DNA from: Galeruca laticollis
Taxonomy: Eukaryota > Arthropoda > Insecta > Coleoptera > Chrysomelidae
Reading direction: 5' to 3'
Length of the DNA stretch: 64,000 bases
Assembly (NCBI GenBank): GCA_963921935.1
Contig: OY998179.1
Coordinates: forward strand, 19,961,114 to 20,025,113
Shown here: one piece after another, positions 1 through 9,197 of the stretch
How positions within the stretch are numbered: position 1 is the stretch's first letter
Layout of the letters: each line of letters begins with the position of its first letter
Notes under the pieces: generated by a model
The model's database searches: none
What the model saw: the letters and a program-made list of their open reading frames with translations, nothing else
What the model was told of the DNA's origin: nothing
Position numbers and translations under genes: made by a program

Positions 1-3
1 GTA

Positions 4-533
4 AGACAATCCCATGAATAAAAAACTCAATTCAATTAAACTTTATTTAACAAACTAAATGAACAATGAGTAGAAACACAATGTTTAGAATGAACAATTG
101 TTAAAAATACAATTATTATATACAATTGGTCCAGTAGACATTTGCTCCTTTACTGATGTAGACTTTGTTGATGACATTGACATGGATGTTGTTGGCACTG
201 TGGCTAATTTATTATTCAAAGCTTTATCTCGGAGATTTGTCACAAGATGCGAATGATGCTCATTATCAAGTTGTTGATAAGGCTTTATAGACTTCCAAGA
301 GGAATGTCCAGTTATTTTAATTAATTCCTGTTCATTAATAGCTGAAGTTGATTCGGCGCTTGAGCGATGATTATGATTAGAAATTTTTTTATTCTTGCTA
401 AATGCTAGGGTTGCTACGGTAACGTAATTTATCCGATATTTTTATCCACTTGCAAACTCTCTTACTTCCTATTTAGCAAACTACGATTTTTGTATTCACA
501 AATGGGAATTATTATACATGAATGGGATTGTCT
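4..533. mobile_element. Small element with 12-bp terminal inverted repeats
   Basis: AGACAATCCCAT at 4-15 is repeated inverted at the right end near 522-533, and Penelope sequence begins directly after it. The window edge may cut off more of the left end. Inside lies a minus-strand recombinase remnant. No target-site duplication can be read because the left flank is missing. Confidence 0.4.
85..375 (-). pseudogene. Crypton-like (DUF3504 type) tyrosine recombinase C-terminal remnant
   Basis: Read on the minus strand, an open stretch ends at a stop at 85-87. It contains INEQELIKITGHSS followed by WKSIKPYQQLDNEHH, then a Ser/Thr-rich linker and a short tail (GPIVYNNCIFNNC). This pattern of a Gly-His box, then a tyrosine about 10 residues on, then NEHH, is what I know from the C-terminus of Crypton-derived or DUF3504 tyrosine recombinases, where the His is part of the active site. 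Only about 95 codons remain and the N-terminal catalytic part is absent, so it is a fragment. The family call rests on this one region and could be wrong in detail. Confidence 0.4.
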
Positions 534-957
534 AGGGAGTTCTCCACTAATAAACTGTCTTCTTAAGTGATAATTGTAAAGATCAGCAGATATAGTTTTC
601 CTGGTTTTCTATATCATTGCACAGTTATACTGATCTTAATTGGAAAAATGATATCCAGGATATCACCATAGGGCTAATAATATCTAAGCTTCAATACTTG
701 TAATATCACATCTTCTTCTTTTTTCTATAAACATATATTAAGTCAATCACAAGTTAGGTCACTTCTTGGTCTAGCCAAAAATAACTACTAAACATCAGGT
801 AGGCATCAAATAAAATGTAACTTCTGTCATTCTGACAATGATATTGATTTATCGAAACAATTGTCAATTTTTTAGAATTTTCAATAACTTTTATTATATT
901 GTGGAATTAACTAGAAACCGTGAGTTTCATTTAAAACACTAAAAATAATTATGTCAC
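534..957 (+). mobile_element. Penelope-like element, 5'-truncated 3' end
   Basis: This stretch aligns along its length with 43853-44182, the 3' untranslated end of the Penelope element at 42138-44182. Shared text includes GGGAGTTCTCCACT, GATCAGCAGATATAG and AACTAGAAACCGTGAGTTTC. It ends in the same ATTTAAAACAC as the other copies. It has no coding sequence and is a 5'-truncated insertion. Confidence 0.8.
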
Positions 958-2417
958 TAATATTTTCATAATATCATTATTATCTTCTAAAATTTAATAT
1001 TGGTTCGTAATGACCCATTTTCCCCATAATCCATTCAAAGACAGTAAGTACGTTCATTAATTTATATAACTCATATTATTTCTAAGACTGATAGTAGTTC
1101 ATGAAATAGTTAGCTGATTTGATACCGTAATAAGTAGTTCTATATATTTTTATACTCGCGTAGGAGAAAGATTTTACGGTCTGCCAGGTCAAAGGAACCG
1201 ACGTAATGGTCTGTATAAGCTTTTGAAACTTTAAAGAATAATATATATAAAATTCAAGTTTCCTAAAATACTTTTGAAAAATTTTTTTTTAAATTTTAAT
1301 CGTCTGCCGTTTTTTTCAAATAGCTATAATAGTATATTTTGACATATATAAACAGCAGCTTTCCTAAAATACTTATTTAGATCATTAAATTATCACACCT
1401 GTCGCAAACTCACTGAGGAAATTTTAGGCTTTCCTAAATTATGTGTGGTCTGCCGTTCACTGGCTCTTAGACTATAAATTGATGAAGGCTCCAAATTTCA
1501 AATTCATCTCTTATCTTCCTTATCATCCCGTATCTTCTACAAAAATAACTTTATCGTCCGCGAAAAGAAGTGAATTCAAGATTCAAAGATATATATTTAT
1601 TTCCATTTATATTTAACTTAGTTCATGAGACTTCCATTTGCAAAAAAAGTTTAAAAGTTAACCCTAAAATGTTTTAGAATAGAATAAAAGAATGTAAAAC
1701 ATTCGAATTTGGGAGTATGGCATTGTTTTCAAATTATCATATTTGATTAATAGTGTCCCTGATTCATTCATTATGGGCGTTCAACACAATTTCAAATGCT
1801 AAATAGCTTTTACTTGGGCTCTTAGTTCTATTGTGCTCTACTGATTGTACGACTTGTTAGATTCATTCGAATTTATGATGAAACTTTTGATTACATAACG
1901 CAGGGGTAGCTCAGAAGACGGAATTGTGTTTGTATAAATTAAAATTAGAGTAAACATACGAAATTACGTTGATGATGTTTTAGGCGTAGGAATATGTCAA
2001 CTTTACCGAAAGAGATTAAAATTTGGGCAACAAATATTTACATTATTCAAATATATTATTTGCCATCTCAATTTCTAAGGAAATCATTTGCTTTGGATAA
2101 AATTACACTTTCCCGAACGATGAAACCCATTTTTGTAATGAATTGGCTCGTTAAATTTTTCAATATTGTCATGAAGTAAGTTTTATTTATGGAGGATCAT
2201 TTGAAAATTGTGATATATGGATTACTACTAGCATTATTCTCTTATTCGGTATTTTTCAAGTGTCGAAGTCAGTGCTAAAGTGTCTAATTACCATATAAAC
2301 TTAAATATTTTTATTTTCTCTATATTTCTATATTATCAATTGCATCTGTTATCGCATTTGAAAATACAATATAGTCATTTGGTGAATAGGGTAATACAAA
2401 GCTGATAAATTTGACTA
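958..2417. other. No recognisable gene
   Basis: A+T-rich sequence with only short chance reading frames (for example 1994-2179, which shows no domain). I see no repeat ends or RNA gene. Confidence 0.6.
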
Positions 2418-3075
2418 GTCATCATCATCAAGCCGTTCAATCCTAGCAAATTATAGCTAATGCTAATGCACTGCTTCTTGATCCATTTATTCACGTGGAT
2501 CATTTCTTTTGTCCTCATCTCCTTTTCCGACTCTTATTTTGTTTTTACATTTTAATTCCAAACTATTTATTTCTATGCTCTTTGTATCTTCTTCTATTGT
2601 ATCCTTCCGTCTTCCTCTTTGTTTAGACCAGATAAGGATCTATTTTGTAATTTTCCTAATAATTTCTTATGGTTTTCTTCTCACTATATGTCCTGCCTAT
2701 TGAAGTATTTGCGCTTTTATGAATCTTTTATCAATGTTTTACTTTTTAACAATGCTCGATTTTGACCATGGACTTGATTTTCCTTTAATATCCTGTCTCC
2801 CATCCGATCTTTCCCATTCCCAAATAATTGAAGTGGGTGACTGCCTCAAATATATGCTTCTTTGTTTCAATATAGTTTTGTACATTATTTTTTCTCCTCC
2901 TATATACATATATTTTATTTTGGCTTCATTCAAAACGAATTTCCGTGCTTCCCTGTCTAGCCTATCTATTACTTTGTTCAAGTGTTCTTTTGTATCTGCA
3001 TCGTCTGCATATGCCTCCATCGCTAAATTAAATAAGCTGGGAGACAGAGTATTCCTATTTAACTCTCAATAGATT
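2418..3075 (-). pseudogene. Non-LTR retrotransposon (LINE) reverse transcriptase fragment, 3' end
   Basis: Minus strand. Translation around 2739-3072 gives LSPSLFNLAMEAYADDADTK, where LSPxLFNLA precedes the YADD catalytic box of a LINE reverse transcriptase. It continues into LDREARKFVLNEAKIKYMYI, which fits the NxxKTKYM motif after the active site. Before the active-site box the sequence stops matching, so the fingers are gone. On the same strand the 3' end near 2418 closes with a short GATGATGATGA repeat after GGATTGAACGGC, a tail type common in arthropod LINEs. It is a short, decayed, 5'-truncated copy. I cannot fix the clade. Confidence 0.65.
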
Positions 3076-3175
3076 TTAAATAGATGTGTTGTTACGTCCT
3101 GAAATGTGGCTCTTGTGTTTATCAAACTTTCTTAGTTTTTTGAAACCTTTAATATCTCTACTTTGATTACCATAT
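3076..3175. other. Spacer before Gypsy copy 1
   Basis: Short A+T-rich sequence without features. The Gypsy LTR begins at TGTTACGG, position 3176. Confidence 0.5.
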
Positions 3176-3641
3176 TGTTACGGAATAGCACACTAGTGTA
3201 GACCCTGAATCTGTCTATGCCATGTATGAAAGTTAAAATTATGGTGGATGCGCAAGGATTTCTTAGAACTGTTTACGATTGTGACTATCTTATCTGGACA
3301 TTGTTTTTCAGACCCGTCGTATCTAGAAAATGCCAGAGAGACAATTGTTTTTGTGTAAGCCGCAATCTAGAATTATCTAGTAAGAAAGGCACTAATATAT
3401 AAAGGACCGACCAGGGAGAGTTAGTTTAGTTTATAAAGTGATCTCGTGAAATAAACAAGAATACACCGAAATAGCGTGAATAGAGTGAAGTGCTGATATA
3501 AATTAATAATTAAATTTGTGTGCATATAAATTAAATGTAAGTGAATAGTTTAGTGAATAAATAAACTAAGTAAGTGAACCTACCGTGTGTATGAATTTAT
3601 CCCACCCGTTTACTGTTTAATTAAATAAGAAAAATATTACA
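3176..3641 (+). repeat. 5' LTR of Gypsy copy 1
   Basis: Starts TGTTACGG and ends ATTACA, immediately followed by the primer binding site. It aligns along its length with 22746-23212 and with the two halves of 26774-27680. It contains TATATAAAGGACCG near 3396, a plausible TATA region. Confidence 0.9.
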
Positions 3642-3660
3642 TTGATGTCCGAAGTGGGAT
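3642..3660 (+). promoter_or_regulatory. Primer binding site, tRNA-Leu type
   Basis: TTGATGTCCGAAGTGGGAT sits directly after the LTR. The copy-2 version, TTGGTGTCAGAAGTGGGAT, matches the complement of the 3' end of animal tRNA-Leu plus CCA. Copy 1 carries two changes that weaken the match. Confidence 0.75.
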
Positions 3661-3685
3661 AATATAAATAAATAGCTACGTAAAA

Positions 3686-3830
3686 ATGGCCAAGAAACTA
3701 AGTGACAGAGTTAAAGGCAGAATTGGAAGATCGTGAGTTGGAAACGTCCGGTAAGAAAAGTGCATTAGTAGAAAGACTTAAAGTGGAAAATGACGGCTTT
3801 GATCCAGAAACATTTTTATTCAATGACTAG
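3686..3830 (+). pseudogene. SAP-like box at the start of Gag, copy 1
   Basis: Begins with ATG at 3686. Copy 2 at 23257 shows the clearer form: LKVTELRAELEDREFETSGK then LVERLK. The spacing (LKVxELRxELxxRxxxTxGxKxxLVERL) is that of the SAP DNA-binding helix-turn-helix, usually about 35 residues. Copy 1 has a one-base difference after AAACTAAGTGACAGAG that shifts the frame inside the motif. The stop at 3828-3830 separates this small ORF from the coiled-coil Gag region that starts 21 bases later in another frame. This could be a separate ORF or a Gag N-terminus cut off by decay. Confidence 0.6.
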
Positions 3831-3851
3831 GTTTCCACCTTAATCTCGACA

Positions 3852-4692
3852 ATGTCTGCCATGGAAGAGAAGTTTTCTGCTAATATGGACGAGAAGATTT
3901 TAACAATGAAGAACGATTTTTCGGATATGAAGAACGATATTTCTACTATGAAGAATGATATTTCTGCAGATATCTTTTCATTGAAAAATGACATTGCTGC
4001 TGTCGAGAATAAAATTTCATCTCTAAAATCAGACATGGAGAATAAGATGACAACGATGGAAAATCAGATGGACGAGAAAATCAAGGAGTTAGAGACAAAT
4101 ATTGCCGATTTAAGAACACAAGTCACTTCAGCAGAAGAAAAGAAGATCGAGATCTGCAAGCCAGAAACACAACCCAAGACAGATGAAGCAGCAGAAGAGG
4201 TTGGACATGCGATATGACCTCGAACATCTAGAACATTTGTACCAATCCCAGCTGAAGAACCGAAGGCAGAAACGTGACGAAGCACTCGTTCGATTTGCTT
4301 ATTCATCAGCAGCAGAGAACATGATGGAATGTCTGGGCATACAGGCCTTCATTGATGGCTTACGTGACCCCGATATGCAGAGGACGCTTCGTTTAGCCCA
4401 TCCCAAAACATTAGTTGACGTATTAACAGCTGCTCTTGAATATAAAGCAGCAACAGAGGCTTCAGGTTACAACAAAGTTAGAATCATCCGAGAAGAAGGC
4501 GACGAGGACAAGTTTGACCAGATCGTCAGCTTGATCAAAAGTATGATGGACAAGAAGCAGAAGAAAATTAGGTGCTGTAATTGTGGCGAGCTAGAGCATG
4601 CACGCAGATCGTGTAAGCGCCCTACGTCTCCTGCAAACCAAGAACCTCTTAAATGCAAAGCAGCCACGAAGAGCTCGCGGTACATAAGGTAG
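3852..4692 (+). pseudogene. Gag remnant with coiled coil and first zinc knuckle, copy 1
   Basis: Residues 1-100 are a regular coiled coil built of short repeats such as MKNDISTMKNDIS. A frame change near 4200 leads into LEHLYQSQLKNRRQKRDEAL, capsid-like sequence. Compared with copy 2, roughly 200 bases coding the first half of capsid are deleted at this point. The segment ends with the zinc knuckle CCNCGELEHARRSC (C-x2-C-x4-H-x4-C complete) and stops at 4690-4692. Gag packages element RNA; this copy has lost too much to do so. Confidence 0.75.
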
Positions 4693-4870
4693 GACCATGC
4701 AGTAAGAAGATGTCGATGACAAACTTAACCAGATCATCAACTTGTTGAAATGTATGACAGACAACAAGCCGAAAAAGATCCAATACCGGAAGTGTGGCGA
4801 GCTAGAGCACGTACGCAGTCCGTCTAAGCGCCCCAAGACTCTTGTAACCCAAGAACTCCAGTCATAGGAC
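4446..4870 (+). repeat. Tandem duplication of the Gag zinc-knuckle module
   Basis: About 215 bases coding the segment from AAT-ASGYN to the end of the zinc knuckle occur twice in a row (about 4446-4660 and 4661-4870). Both units carry the run GTGGCGAGCTAGAGCA followed by CGCAG. The second unit has lost the last cysteine of its knuckle (CGELEHVRSPS). The same duplication, with the same missing cysteine, is present in copy 2 at about 24300-24660, so it predates the spread of both copies. Confidence 0.8.
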
Positions 4871-4900
4871 AAATCAGACAGGGGTGAACATCCTGCTGAT

Positions 4901-5107
4901 GTGAATCACCAAAAAGCCGACACTTTGCCTAGACGGTCATGCCCTGTAGACTATTCACAATGCAACAAGTCGAAATCTAAGGAAGTTGCAGTTTCAAGAA
5001 TTACAGTAGTCAATGAAGAATGGTCACCCACCAGGATCAGAGAAGATCAGGAGAATGATCCTAGCCTAAAGAAGATTCGGCAATAGAAGGAAGAAAATCG
5101 GCGACCT
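4901..5107 (+). pseudogene. Linker between RNase H and integrase, copy 1
   Basis: The start NHQKADTLPRRSC corresponds to the HRNADALSRRPC box found at the end of Gypsy RNase H. The following VNEEWSPTRIREDQENDP is the linker that precedes the integrase zinc domain. It follows the second zinc knuckle after about 40 bases, so protease, reverse transcriptase and most of RNase H have been removed. A stop (TAG) lies at 5084-5086. Confidence 0.75.
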
Positions 5108-5109
5108 AC

Positions 5110-5868
5110 ATGACAAGATTTTCACCGACACTCAAGGCATATTGGGCTCAGTGGGACTCCCTTGTCCTGAAAGAAGGGCTGTTGAAAAGAGTCCTTGAAA
5201 ACGATGATGGTTCCGAGATGAAGAGACAGCTAGTTATCCCGAGAACAAGAGTAGCTGAAGTACTAAAGAAGTTACACGACAGTCCATCGGGAGGTCATCT
5301 GGGAGTGAAGAAAACCCTCCAGCGAAGCCGTGAGAGGTTTTATTGGATGAACAGCTCCGATGATGTGAAGGACTGGTGTAAGACTTGTGCTACGAGTAAT
5401 AGACCACATCGCAAGAGAAAGGCACCGATGAAACAGTACAATGTTGGAAGCCCTTTCGAAAGGATTGCTTTAGATATCGCTGGACCATTTCCGACGACAG
5501 GAAATGGTGGTAAATACATCCTGGTTGTAATGGATTATTTCACAAAGGGGGTGGAAATTTACGCTATCCCGAACCAAGAGGCCACAACTGTCGCGAATAT
5601 ATTGGTAAAAGAATTTATCAACCGATATGGAGTGCCCTTGGAAGTCCACAGTAACCAGGGAAGAAATTTTGAAAGCCATCTATTCCAGGAGATTTGCGAC
5701 AAGCTGGGAATGAAGAAGACCAGGACAACAGCATTACATCCACAGTCAGATGGAATGGTCGAGAGAATGAACAGGAAAATACCTGTCCAAAGTAGTTTCC
5801 AGCCATCAAAGAGATTGGGACCAGTATCTTTCCCTATTCGCATTGGCTTATCGATCTGCCGTCGATGA
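5110..5868 (+). pseudogene. Integrase zinc domain and catalytic core, copy 1 (catalytic Asp changed, frameshifted)
   Basis: The zinc-binding part has the two histidines in HDSPSGGHLGVKK, but a short deletion relative to copy 2 removes one half of the Cys pair (WCKTCATS against WCQKCTTCATS). The core has FERIALDIAGPF with the first catalytic Asp. The second, in copy 2's HSDQG, is Asn here (HSNQG). The Glu motif GMVERMNR is present. Directly after it, 8 bases present in copy 2 are missing (around 5776), so the frame shifts and the downstream part of Pol continues in the frame of 5843-6880. The integrase is dead on two counts. Confidence 0.9.
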
Positions 5869-6880
5869 GTCCACGAGTGAAACACCTGCGAAAATCCTGA
5901 TTGGACGTGAAATGAGGCTTCCTTGTGACCTGGAATTTGGCTGTCGGCCTGGAGAAGATCTAGCAGGAGAAGACTACGTGATCCAATTGAGAAGAAGACT
6001 GGACGATATTCATGAATTAGTTCGAACAAATTTTCAAGTTCCCAGCGACAGAATGAAAAGTCGGTACGACACGCAGGCCACAGTAGGTGGTTTTAAAGAA
6101 GGGGACAAAGTATGGTTACACAACCCGACGAGGAGAAAAGGATTTTCTCCAAAACCCTGGGAAGGTCCATACTTAATCAAGAAAAGGATCAATGATGTTA
6201 TATATCGCATAACCAAGATCCCCAACGGCAAACCAAAAGTAGTTCACCAAAACCGACTAGCGCCATTCGAAGGAGACCATGACCTAGAGAAAGGAGTAAA
6301 CCATATTCGAGATGTGTCTGACCCTACCTTCGATGAATTTATCGGCGCGTATGGAGGTACTGGGAAAGCTAGATACGGAGTCACTTCAGAACAACGACAA
6401 CATATGTTCACTCTCATGGAAGATTATTCGCTGGCATACAACATCCCCTCCCGTATCAAGAACGCACGAGGGTTGGCAACCGTATTTCGAAAGAAGTTCG
6501 GGCAATTAGAAAAACTTGAACAGCAGATTCCAGTCCCTGGCAAGACACTGAAACTGAAACATAATTCGCGGTACGTCTTCTACGTGGTAACTAAAAATGA
6601 ATTTCAAGATCGATCGACTTACCGCGATGTGTGGGAAGCACTTCGAAACCTCCGAGACCATATGTTAGAATTCAGTGTGAAGAAACTGGCTATGCCTAAG
6701 ATAGCGAGTAACCAGTTGGATTGGCGAGTCATCAGAAACATGGTAGAGGTTCTCTTCCAAGATACCGGTGTCCAGATACTAATTTACAGCTACAACCCCC
6801 GTTATCAGTATCCGATGAAGACGGTGCCCTGTTATTTCCATAAGATCGGAAAGTGTAGAAATGGGGTCAGTTGCCGATAA
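5843..6880 (+). CDS. C-terminal Pol segment: integrase GPY/F module, TARG1-like macrodomain, partial CCCH finger (copy 1)
   Basis: This 345-codon open frame continues integrase after the frameshift. Residues 1-75 are the end of the integrase core (GREMRLPCDLEFG). Residues 85-145 form the GPY/F module (WEGPYLIKKRIND, then VVHQNRLAPFEGD). Residues 188-318 resemble the TARG1/OARD1 family of macrodomains, which remove ADP-ribose from glutamate/aspartate: SLAYNIPSR, then ARGLATVFRKKFG, YVFYVVTKNE, STYRDVWEALRNLR, KKLAMPKI and VQILIYSYNP. The lysine at 251 (VVTK) lines up with the catalytic Lys84 of human TARG1. The glycine-rich loop that carries Asp125 in TARG1 is replaced by ASNQL, so activity is doubtful. 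Residues 330-344 are the first three cysteines of a CCCH finger, cut off by the stop. The macrodomain is in one frame here, unlike in copy 2. Confidence 0.8.
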   Translation: MAYRSAVDESTSETPAKILIGREMRLPCDLEFGCRPGEDLAGEDYVIQLRRRLDDIHELVRTNFQVPSDRMKSRYDTQATVGGFKEGDKVWLHNPTRRKGFSPKPWEGPYLIKKRINDVIYRITKIPNGKPKVVHQNRLAPFEGDHDLEKGVNHIRDVSDPTFDEFIGAYGGTGKARYGVTSEQRQHMFTLMEDYSLAYNIPSRIKNARGLATVFRKKFGQLEKLEQQIPVPGKTLKLKHNSRYVFYVVTKNEFQDRSTYRDVWEALRNLRDHMLEFSVKKLAMPKIASNQLDWRVIRNMVEVLFQDTGVQILIYSYNPRYQYPMKTVPCYFHKIGKCRNGVSCR

Positions 6881-8804
6881 AAAGGAGATAAGAAAAACTC
6901 CCGAAATTATGGACCGATAAGAATACTAAATGTGACATATAAGATACTTGCCAATTTAATTAATTCATTTGCTAGTGATTTATTTTACCGTTGTAAGTAG
7001 AGGTTTCTTTGAATTGTCTTAATTATGTTCTACGAGGAGACATTCAATTTAGTCCAGTTTTCTGTACCTGAAAAAATCGCGTGTTGACTGAGTTGTGACA
7101 AACTCTACCATCTTCATTACTTACATAGGCACAAATAATTGGTTCATTCCGTATATTTGCTTAAACGGACTGTCTTTTGACGCAAATGCTTCATTTTCCT
7201 GTTGATATACCTCATCAAGTAAATTTCCTAAAACAAATTTGTTGATATTTACAAGCCACTAAACAATTAAACTGAGAAACCTGATATCTGTTTTCTATTG
7301 GGAGGTTTATATCTTGTGCGCAACATTCTTATAAACTTTGTAAACTGTGGATGTTCAACCAGTCTGAATGCTGAATTTGTAGTAAATATAAATCTAGCGC
7401 ACTGCTTATCCAATCCTTAATCTTCTTACAACAAAAGATTACATAACGCTACTGCTACTACTCGTATTTTTGTATACTTACGACACTATTTCGACTTACC
7501 CTAAGTTTACATTGGACGTAGAGATTTGCCTGTACGAAAAAAATACATTCGGTAAGAAGAAATCATAAAATTACCTAATGATTTATTCTACCAAATACTA
7601 TCGTTTTGTTTCTGAGCCGTTTCTTCAGAATATTTTTTTCACTTCCGCCAAAGGCATTCATCGATTTCAGTGTCACTGTCACTCTTTCTTAACACTAACG
7701 CATTGATTTACATGCTGTTTCATGCGAACAACAACGGCTTATAAAAATTTTTCACACTGTTTACAAGTAGCTTTTTATCTGTTGCCGTTCCCTTCAAAGG
7801 ATTCAAATATTGCCAAACCGTATATTTCGCCCACTCATTTTGATTTTATACGCTGTATAATTTTATTTTTCGCTAACAAGAAACATACAAAGAAACTGTG
7901 AAGTCAACAGAGATAGTCACTTCAGATAGCTAAGGGAATGAACAGTGTAAATTTGGTAGGCATTCAGAGGTACCACAAGCACAACTAGTGAGTGTTCATG
8001 ATAAGCAACCCTCAAACGTTAAGAACATTTACAGTTGCAAAGGAACGTGAAAATGGGAATTCATGAATTCATTCACTGAGTTATTTCAGTTCAATTAATT
8101 CATGCCCACCCTGGTTATACAAATTTGAACATCCATTTTATTTGTAAGTTCTTTTGTTTTTCTTTTTTTGAAAATGGATTTTTAATTATCAAATTAGCTA
8201 TTTATTATTCCCAAATTAGTTTTTTTTAATTACAATAATATAACTCACTGTCAATTAACGAAAATAATATGTTAATTAGGGCCATTTTCTTGTTGATACA
8301 ACTGTTGCCGGTGAACGTGGGTAGTAGCATCCTCTTCAATCCAGTCTGCATTTTCAATTAAATTAAATCCTGCCATATAGGTCACTTTACTTAAACTAAT
8401 ACATTTGACGATTTGCATCTCTTACGATAATTTCATTTACATTTTTATGGTCTGCTAAAGGATGTATATCCAATATTAAATTTGAAGTTTAATTATTCAG
8501 AGTGTGTTGAATAATAAACACTACTATTTCGATTACATGAAAGAAATAGCACTTAGCTGTAGGTTTAAGGGAAATAATTTAAATTGAAAGTTTCATTTTG
8601 ACTATGAGATATTTCTAACAGAAATATTATTATTTATAATAAATTTGTAATTAAGCTCAGATAAAAAAATACGTTGTACATTTTGTAGAATTTTGCAAAT
8701 AAATTTTTCATTGGAGAAATATTTGAGTTTAATTTTCGAAAAGTAAGTTGTGAAAAATTAACCGACATTTGATTTCCGGGATTACCGATTTTCTTGCAAG
8801 TTAT
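6881..8804. other. No recognisable gene
   Basis: A+T-rich non-coding sequence. I see no transposon ends, RNA genes or long reading frames. Confidence 0.6.
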
Positions 8805-9197
8805 ATAGATTAGATTAGATTTTAACGGTGTTACAATGCATTGAAACTTTCTATTTTCTCGAGTGTTAATGCTTTACCCAAAGCTTCTTCAAATACAACT
8901 TTTCCAAATTTATTGTTTCTGACTTGCCTTTTTACTATTAATACTGGGTTTCAACCGACTTCACAATTTGCCCTATCTGTTTCTGTTTAGCATTGCTTCA
9001 CTTTCATTTTGCATTCCTAGCGTTCTCAGATCTTTCTTATTATTGTCTCTCCAACGAACCCTCGGGTGTACCGCCGGTCTTTTATTAGTTGTAGCTTCTT
9101 CCCATGCTAGTTTTAAGATTCTCTCATCTGTCAGTAGTCTTACAAGCTCACTGCAGACGTCTTGCTTCAATTTCTTGAATGATGATTGATGCTTCAA
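8805..9197 (-). pseudogene. LINE 3' fragments (ORF2 C-terminus and TAATC tail)
   Basis: On the minus strand 8973-9197 encodes RPAVHPRVRWRDNNKKDLRT, which fits the RPRxRWRDxxxKDLRxLG segment at the C-terminus of several insect LINE ORF2 proteins. It ends after MLNRNR. Separately, 8811-8830 is the minus-strand sequence ending in AAAATCTAATCTAATCTA, the same simple tail seen at the LINE at 16124-17557. The two pieces may belong to one element or to two. No catalytic region remains. Confidence 0.55.

Larger units (their letters stand above)
3176..6880 (+). mobile_element. Ty3/Gypsy LTR retrotransposon, copy 1 (5' LTR to end of Pol, 3' LTR missing)
   Basis: The order is 5' LTR, primer binding site, SAP-like small ORF, gag remnant with duplicated zinc-knuckle module, an RNase H-to-integrase linker, integrase, a macrodomain and the start of a CCCH finger. 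Identity with the element at 22746-27680 is high throughout. Protease, reverse transcriptase and RNase H are missing, with the same junction as in copy 2. Sequence matching copy 2 stops inside the CCCH finger at about 6878, and no polypurine tract or 3' LTR follows. The element cannot move by itself. Confidence 0.9.

Noticed and set aside
2509..3072. Plus-strand frames opposite the LINE fragment
   Set aside because: Hydrophobic shadow of the minus-strand RT, which has clear motifs.
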